DNA of 64,000 bases from Mytilus edulis (Eukaryota > Mollusca > Bivalvia > Mytilida > Mytilidae), in NCBI RefSeq assembly GCF_963676685.1, contig NC_092350.1, positions 63,667,674-63,731,673 on the forward strand. Reading direction: 5' to 3'. The first letter of the stretch is position 1, and each line of letters begins with the position of its first letter. Of the stretch, positions 59,901 through 64,000 are shown piece by piece. The notes below the pieces were generated by a model. The model searched no databases. It saw only the letters and a program-made list of their open reading frames with translations, and had not been told where the DNA came from. The position numbers and the translations under genes were made by a program.

Positions 59901-62839
59901 CAGTACATTAATATTTTGATAGTTTATTTCCAATATACTAATAACGTTTCTGTAAAGTATAAAACCAACAGATGCAATTTCTTAATGCAAAAAGACACAA
60001 TATCTACCTAAGGCACACACATAGAAAAAAATAAGATTGCCAAAAAAACAAAAACACAAACGACAATAAATCAAAGAAATTTACACAATACTGCATTGAA
60101 AACTAAGGACTGATATATAGCAATTCGAATTTTGATAATTTCATACAAACATTAATGCAATTTATATTATCAGATACATTATAATCATAGTTACATAACT
60201 TTAGAATGTGAAGTTCCAGCTCAAGGTTTTATACAGAAAGAACAAATATAGCTACTTATATTTATTATCCGGTGATATTAAGATGTGTTTCTTAACTACT
60301 GGTCTTAATCAAAAGCTGATGTGACATGAACTACAAAGTCCATATAATACTACTGATTAGAAAACTACATTAAGAAAAGCTTGTATTGATGGCTCAGAAA
60401 TATCAGATTAAATCAACATTGTTGACATAATTCCAATCTCATCTGTTCTGCTCAAACTACTACTAAAATTGGCAGTAATACAACTTAACTAAGAAGTGTA
60501 CAAGTAGTTTAAACGAGAGATAAAACCTGGTATCCAAATAATTACCAAAATAAAGTTCAGCCTTTTAATACATGCTTTAACTTGAAATTATTGAAAAATA
60601 TCTCTAAAACCAATATAACTCTTCCTTTTCCAATGAGACATTACAAAGACGAGTAAGTAAAAGTTTTCAGAAATCGAAAGGCTAAAGGAATTATGTCCTG
60701 TAACACATTATGACGCAAAGGCTCAAAACGACTTTGACTATAATATCAGCCGAGTTCAACCTTGTAGAACTCAATAAGTTCCTGAGAGGAAAATGGAAAA
60801 AAAAACAAAAACAAAAAACACCATAACTTTAAATGCTCTTCAACTTCGTACTTTCTTTGGCCTTTTTAACTTTTTTGGATTCGAGCGTCACTGATGAGTC
60901 TTTTGTAGACGAAACGTGCGTCTGGCGTATATACTAAATTGAGTCCTGGTATCTTTGATAGGGCTATTATGACCTTATAACTTCCGAATTCAAGCAAGTG
61001 GAATGCAATAATTTTAAAAGAATATTTGCAAACAAAGAAGGCGTTTATTTCTAATTATTACCAATAAATCATAACAGAACATATTTTAATTCATAAATGA
61101 AATTACTTACAAGTACTTATTAATGGTACCTCTTCATTTGAACCTGAAAATTGTGATGGAAACGTCTGTACTTTATGAACAAACTGACGAACAGTAATAC
61201 TAGACATCTCGGGAATTGGAGACACCGGTAAATGTGTGTTTCTAGATTCGTCTTGCATAGCTTGAGTGATGTTTGATTAACACATTGTAGTTTAGAAATA
61301 ATCAAAACATTAAACTAGAGGCTTCAAGGAGCCTGTGTTGCTCACCTGATATTTTTATTTACAATTGATGCATGAAATAATGCAGCCGTTACACCTTTGC
61401 TTAAGTTTCAGAGATTCAAGTCAAAAACTGCATTTCCCCCCAATGTTCTATTTTAGCCATGTCTGCCATGTAGTTTGGCAAGCTAGGTCATTGGACACAT
61501 AATTTAACAAGATACCCTAATGCTGATTATGGCTAAATTTGGTTAAATTTGTCCAAGTTGTTTCAAGAGAAGACAAAAAAAAAAAAATTACAAAAATTTA
61601 TGAAAAATAGTTTAATTTGACTTTAAAGGGCAACAACTCCTTATGGGGTTAATTGACCATTTTGGTCATGTTAACGTATATACAGATTTGACTCTGCTGG
61701 ACATTATTTGCTGTTTACAGTTTATCTCTATGTATAATAATATTTAAGACATAAAAAAGCGCAATTGGTCTTGTTGTCCAGGTGAGATAAAAATGAAACA
61801 AAGCCCTATAAACCAAAACAAACACTCCTGACATATAATCGATCAATGGTTTCAATAAAATGTTCATTTTAGTATTCTGTCATTACTGATAGATATATTT
61901 GGTCTTTTGTGGATAAGAAAACGGTTAGCAGATACATTGTGTATCTTGATATTATTTGTGTTCTATTAAATTACCTCAGTCAAGCATTGTACTACAGATA
62001 TTATACACTTTCGTTTAAGGAACTTGTTGTTTCTGTCTGTATCTAAGTTATTGAAGATATGGAATTTCTGTAACGGCAGATGCCTTCGTTTAAACAATAG
62101 GATACCTTTTTTTACATAAGCAAACGCCTGTAACAAGACACGATTATGGAAGATGGTTTTCATTTGTTTAATATGCTTTGATTTTGTACTAGCTATATTA
62201 AAAATGTGTGCTGGTCTTTATCATATCAGATCAATCGATACAAGAAATTACCCCCAATTTTGTTCGATTAAATCAATAAGAAAAATATTTTAATTTTATA
62301 AATTCAGGTTGTGTTTTATAATAAATACCTTCAATTCTGTTTCTAGTGTTTCTGTGTATTACCCTCCTACGATTCCAAAAACAAAAAACGAAAAAAACTG
62401 CTAACACTGCCACAAAAGCTCCAATTATAATACCAGCACTGAAATCAATAAAATTTACAGTGAACAATGCATAATCACAATTTATGGAAGCATGTTTAAA
62501 TTGAAAAATACTGATGGTTATCATTTAAACTATCACATGTATCAAGTAAATACAGACACACAATGTCTTTAATACCACATCTGCAAATTGAAGCTTGGTT
62601 CTAGACTCACTTATTAACATTGATGAAGGAACAAAAAAGCATACACAAATTATAGTAATCTATTTACGAAATTATTGATGTAATAGTTTTTGGAGCATCG
62701 TACACTTAAATTGTTACACCTCTTTAACACGCCCTATATTTTAAACCCTCCTTGTCGTGGGACACATAGCAATGGTAATTTCTAAAAATACTTACCACGA
62801 CCAAATGAAATTGATAACTATTTTAAGAACCCAGTGCAT
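49769..62839 (-). CDS. membrane-anchored Ig-Roc-COR (ROCO) protein, with frameshift
   Basis: Exons 62839-62796, 62438-62329, 61260-61111, 59768-59502, 58114-57869, 56960-56265, 54810-54698 and 50973-49769. The first seven sum to 1626 nt (542 codons) with every phase compatible. Order in the protein: hydrophobic anchor about residues 3-36, RRR stop-transfer, linker 52-105, Ig-like domain about 106-190, Roc domain from about 216 (P-loop 224-232, G2 STDGIEI, DFAGQ 436-440, CTGTDKF), then COR (PTKWIQLE, ILQPNWLVKCF). Roc-COR pairs are the signature of ROCO GTPases (LRRK, DAPK1, MFHAS1 types). The last exon needs a one-base frameshift near 50935. The Leu-rich repeats and kinase of LRRK are absent. 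Start choice: an ATG followed by a hydrophobic run with no upstream exon seen. It is likely a membrane-tethered signalling GTPase (inference). Confidence 0.75.
50974..52465. other. intron with a truncated hammerhead-family repeat
   Basis: Positions 51262-51312 (cacgcgtctggcgtattata...ctggtatcttt) are the 3' half of the hammerhead-bearing repeat, cut just downstream of the GAAA core. Otherwise A/T-rich. Confidence 0.5.
52466..53650 (-). mobile_element. Penelope-like retroelement, RT region with frameshifts
   Basis: Read from 53632: MKVPTMYWLPKLHKTPYKYR, then (next frame) VQSFDFSTLYTTLPHILIKK, VSMYRQVIGIQMGTNCAPFI, AELFLYCYELQFM, NTFRYLDDILALNNDDFTMY (catalytic LDD), then SYGVYISQLVRFARVCNNVL and ITANLLHHGFRYHKLVKTFT. 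All RT blocks are present in order; at least two frameshifts or stops (about 53400-53450 and 52780). A different subfamily from the 10-kb copies. No endonuclease is seen. Confidence 0.85.
54109..54263. mobile_element. 155-bp palindromic MITE
   Basis: Arms GGAATAACACATTCATTTCC / ...GGGAAATGAATGTATTATCA, with internal complementary pairs (tcgggagaaatgaagat with atcttcatatctccctc; catatttccctcgggtaaag with ccctcgtgaaatatgaat). The whole unit folds into a long imperfect hairpin. Confidence 0.7.
54698..54810 (-). CDS. ROCO exon 7: Roc G4 region
   Basis: Acceptor TTTTCAG and donor GAAAAG|GTATAG, phase 1 to 0. It encodes YIDFWFDNIHCFCNN, then EKLCPPVIMVCTGTDKFEK. The 'dYIdFWl..I' helix and 'PPVIiVgTgkDKfe' strand are typical Roc features. 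The usual Lys of the T-x-K-D G4 motif is Thr here (TGTDK), which may weaken guanine specificity. Confidence 0.78.
55454..55497 (-). ncRNA. hammerhead ribozyme (intact core)
   Basis: Minus strand: stem I ACGTCA, core CTGATGA, stem II GTCT-TATGT-GGAC, GAAA, stem III ACG-CG-CGT, cleavage triplet GTC, then TGGCGT closing stem I. All conserved core bases are present. The minute stem III (3 bp, 2-nt loop) is like the hammerheads of Penelope-like and other small retroelements, which are thought to work as dimers. It lies in a dispersed mussel repeat (55428-55545). Confidence 0.7.
55765..55960 (+). repeat. mussel SINE-like repeat
   Basis: Begins gatatgtggtatgattgcaa atgagacaacaatcc and continues gaaaccatatggccttggag aatgac. 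Confidence 0.55.
56265..56960 (-). CDS. ROCO exon 6: Roc insert and switch II (DFAGQ)
   Basis: Acceptor TTGTAG; donor placed at GATG|GTCCAT for phase 1, giving D-DYIDFW; a second choice a few bases on is possible. It holds an unusually long charged insert of about 150 residues with a duplicated motif (SKEYVLETETIQKEQIP then SKEYLLDIEKKQHDQEP). It then has VECGIWDFAGQRDYYATHQT and FFTPHAIYLLVADIED, the G3 motif and following strand found in all Roc domains. Confidence 0.8.
57010..57815. other. intron, no recognised content
   Basis: Intron between ROCO exons 5 and 6 (56961-57868). Open frames on the plus strand here have no family resemblance and are probably chance. Confidence 0.4.
57869..58114 (-). 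CDS. ROCO exon 5: Roc GTPase, P-loop and switch I
   Basis: Acceptor TTGTAAG and donor GAAG|GTAAGC, phase 1 to 1. It encodes a basic linker (IPSEISKNERKTY), then YVRIQVIGRDRVGKTSLVRR with the GxxxxGK[ST] Walker A, and then GKSTDGIEINRKCQ, where STDGIEI is the ROCO-typical switch I. The acceptor gives an in-frame join from the Ig exon (NIT-E-IPSE), which is the main evidence that Ig and Roc belong to one gene. Confidence 0.8.
58782..59105 (+). repeat. longest mussel SINE-like copy
   Basis: gaagatgtggtgtgagtgcc aatgagacaaccctccatcc, then gtcaatgtacggccttcaac acggagcattggctcacacc, then caaacgggaaaaccaacggt ctaatctatat. A nearly complete copy of a family very common in Mytilus. Lies in the intron between the ROCO Ig and P-loop exons. 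Confidence 0.7.
59502..59768 (-). CDS. ROCO exon 4: Ig-like (I-set type) domain
   Basis: Acceptor AAAACAG (or TCTACAG nine bases on, same phase) and donor ACAG|GTATCT, phase 1 to 1. I-set pattern: EGEDAILKCQLP (B strand Cys), VKWLTNGREI (C strand Trp), HKLTIKNTTESDSGEYYVQV (E-F strands), then EFSQKIQLNIT (G strand). The tyrosine corner DSGxY is intact, but the second Cys (Y-x-C) is Val. This is tolerated in cytosolic Ig domains of the titin type and fits a position after the stop-transfer. Confidence 0.75.
60832..60961 (+). repeat. mussel repeat carrying a hammerhead ribozyme
   Basis: tttaaatgctcttcaacttc gtactttctttggccttttt ... gattcgagcgtcactgatga gtcttttgtagacgaaacgt gcgtctggcgtatata ... 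cctggtatctttgata. Best-preserved member of the family in this window. Confidence 0.7.
60885..60928 (+). ncRNA. hammerhead ribozyme (intact core)
   Basis: Stem I GCGTCA (60885-60890), core CTGATGA (60891-60897), stem II GTCT-TTTGT-AGAC, GAAA (60911-60914), tiny stem III ACG-TG-CGT, cleavage after the C of GTC at 60922, and TGGCGT closing stem I. The outermost stem I pair is G-U here but A-U in the 55.4-kb copy, so pairing is kept despite sequence change. Confidence 0.72.
61111..61260 (-). CDS. ROCO exon 3: juxtamembrane linker
   Basis: Acceptor CTCAAG and donor ACTT|GTAAGT, phase 1 to 1. It encodes AMQDESRNTHLPVSPIPEMS, then SITVRQFVHKVQTFPSQF and SGSNEEVPLIST. It is unstructured-looking, rich in Ser/Thr/Pro, with possible S-P sites. 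The exon is called from phase agreement with both neighbours and a perfect donor, not from homology. Confidence 0.5.
61312..61800 (+). repeat. bivalve 'gaggctt...gctcacct' repeat
   Basis: Starts gaggcttcaaggagcctgtg ttgctcacct and ends gcgcaattggtcttgttgtc caggtgagata, with 'aagggcaacaactccttatg gggttaattgaccattttgg' inside. A full-length copy of a very common bivalve interspersed repeat. Ends gctcacctg / caggtgag are inverted. Confidence 0.7.
62329..62438 (-). CDS. ROCO exon 2: transmembrane helix and stop-transfer
   Basis: Acceptor GATTTCAG and donor GAAG|GTATTT, phase 2 to 1. It encodes AGIIIGAFVAVLAVFFVFCF then WNRRRVIHRNTRNRIE. About 21 uninterrupted hydrophobic residues are followed by a strongly basic segment, which by the positive-inside rule puts the C-terminal domains in the cytosol. 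Confidence 0.7.
62796..62839 (-). CDS. ROCO exon 1: start and first half of hydrophobic anchor
   Basis: ATG through donor GTG|GTAAGT, phase 2, encoding MHWVLKIVINFIWSC. The reading frame stays open upstream to a possible acceptor CATGTCAG at about 62868, so the exon could be internal to a longer receptor whose ectodomain lies beyond the window. As written, the protein would start directly with a signal-anchor. Confidence 0.5.
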
Positions 62840-64000
62840 CCCTTCTAACGTAATATGATAACAAATCTGACATGGAAAAGACTAAACATTTGCAAAAGAA
62901 AGAAGAAAAAAGCATACATGATCTGATACAGTAACTGTGATTATATATCGAATTACCTATGAATCAATGAAACTTTTATTGCTCAACGAACACCGTTGAA
63001 TCACAATTGTCTGATTTCACATAACAATATAGAAGTAAATCGTATATGCTTGCCAATAAGACTACTATCAATCTAAAAACTATTTTTCTTACAAAAAAAC
63101 GCATCAAAGATACCAGGCTTATTTTTTTTCTTTACGTAGGAGGCTAGTTTCTTTTACAAAAGAGGCATTAGTGGCGCTCGAAAAAAGCAAAGTATCAGAG
63201 TAAACAAAGTACAGTATCTATGTAAGGTCTTGTCAAATACAGTTTCGGCAAAGATAGTCTATTCCTTTGGTATGGCATCTTTAATTGACTGAATGCGACA
63301 GTTTGATATACAAACACGCTTTTCTCCAAATCCGAGTAATGACTACCGTGCCTTTTTTTATCGTATTGTGTAAACTGTTCGAAATAATAGCCACTATCGA
63401 ACAAAATTTTAACATTCGTCGTATAAGGACCAAAATTAATATTAAGAAGATTAATCAAAGTATTCAGAAGATAGATTTTGACATTTTGATTATGTTTTAC
63501 ATGAAAAATTTGCATTTCTGTAACAAACTTTTCCTCAAAATACAAAACTAGTATTTGCACTGTATCTCCAAGTTTATTAAAGTCATGTCAGACATTTTAT
63601 ATGGAACCATTTTGCATTTTTTGAATCTGTATTTTATAAGGACGATTGAATCCAAGTGTGGTTTAATTCTTGAAGTACTTTCACGGGAAATGAATTATGC
63701 AATAGGATCAGTAGCGCCGACGATCAACGACTTATGACAAGTGTTGATAAAAGATCAAATTCCATTTGATATGAGTGACCTTAAATAATTTACACACACA
63801 TATATTTAGGTAAAAATCAATGTTTCAAGTCCAAATGTGACTTTTGCAAGAAGTATAATCATAAACATTTGATTTGCTACTTTCTTATTGTATAACTATA
63901 TACCAAAAATATATCTTAATGTAAAAGTGAAGAAAAATCATGTGCTCAAAACATAGTCCCCTTCAGCTGTAATGGTATACTTTTAAACTCAAACAACAAA
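62840..64000. other. upstream of ROCO start: decayed repeats, no exon found
   Basis: A degenerate copy of the hammerhead-family repeat is at 63100-63190 (core mutated to CTAATGC). A minus-strand open frame at 63195-63560 contains ILFDSG but no other family signature. If the ROCO gene has an ectodomain, its exons are not visible here. Confidence 0.4.

Noticed and set aside
63195..63560. Minus-strand frame containing ILFDSG, recalling an aspartic-protease motif of LTR retroelements
   Set aside because: No other protease or RT blocks nearby; the motif alone is too short and part of the frame is a known dispersed repeat.

Overview
The window looks like nuclear DNA from a bivalve mollusc, most likely a marine mussel (Mytilus type). 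It is very AT-rich, has small phase-matched exons separated by kilobase introns, and is full of dispersed repeats I associate with Mytilus genomes: the 'gatgtggtatgattgccaatgagacaac' family, the 'gtggaccgtgaaa...gacggacg...aggtggggcat' repeat, the 'gaggcttcaaggagcctgtgttgctcacct' repeat, and the 'acgccagacgcgcgtttcgtctacataagactcatcagtgac' repeat. The species assignment is inference from memory of those repeats. Nothing bacterial or viral was seen.

I find two host genes, both on the minus strand. Gene 1 (about 34.5 to 8.2 kb) assembles, with every splice phase compatible, into a 10-exon, 367-codon caspase-like protein. The caspase fold is readable from its first beta strand to the C-terminal STLTRK motif, but the active-site pentapeptide QACxG reads QSISG, so the cysteine is lost. 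The S1-pocket S-W-R motif is also gone, and the catalytic His is followed by Arg. It is therefore predicted to be a pseudo-caspase. Its 5' exons also encode a second, incomplete caspase N-terminal half.

Gene 2 (about 62.8 to 49.8 kb, perhaps continuing to 45.2 kb) encodes, in order, a short N-terminal hydrophobic anchor, a basic stop-transfer, a Ser/Pro-containing linker, an Ig-like domain lacking its second cysteine, a Roc GTPase domain (P-loop GRDRVGKTS, DFAGQ) and a COR domain. This is a membrane-anchored Ig-Roc-COR (ROCO) protein. The COR exon carries a one-base frameshift relative to the frame its homology demands, so the locus is either a recent pseudogene or contains an assembly indel.

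The rest is mobile-element debris. There is an L1/Tx1-like LINE with YADD (5.8-7.5 kb), and tails of other LINEs at 9.1-9.7, 35.3 and 36.5 kb. Penelope-like retroelements lie at 9.8-11.3 kb (one nested in another) and 52.5-53.6 kb. Several non-autonomous DNA elements have clear terminal inverted repeats, including a TTAA-flanked element at 2.1-3.4 kb. Two foldback elements (4.1-5.7 and 37.2-38.0 kb) share similar termini but carry different arrays of short palindromes. Hammerhead ribozyme motifs, two of them with an intact core, sit in one dispersed repeat family. A 17-kb-spaced inverted pair of about 290 bp lies at 31.2 and 48.1 kb.

Both genes belong to families used in cell-death and innate-immune signalling, which are expanded in bivalves. 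Their adjacency is suggestive, but nothing in the sequence shows that they work together.
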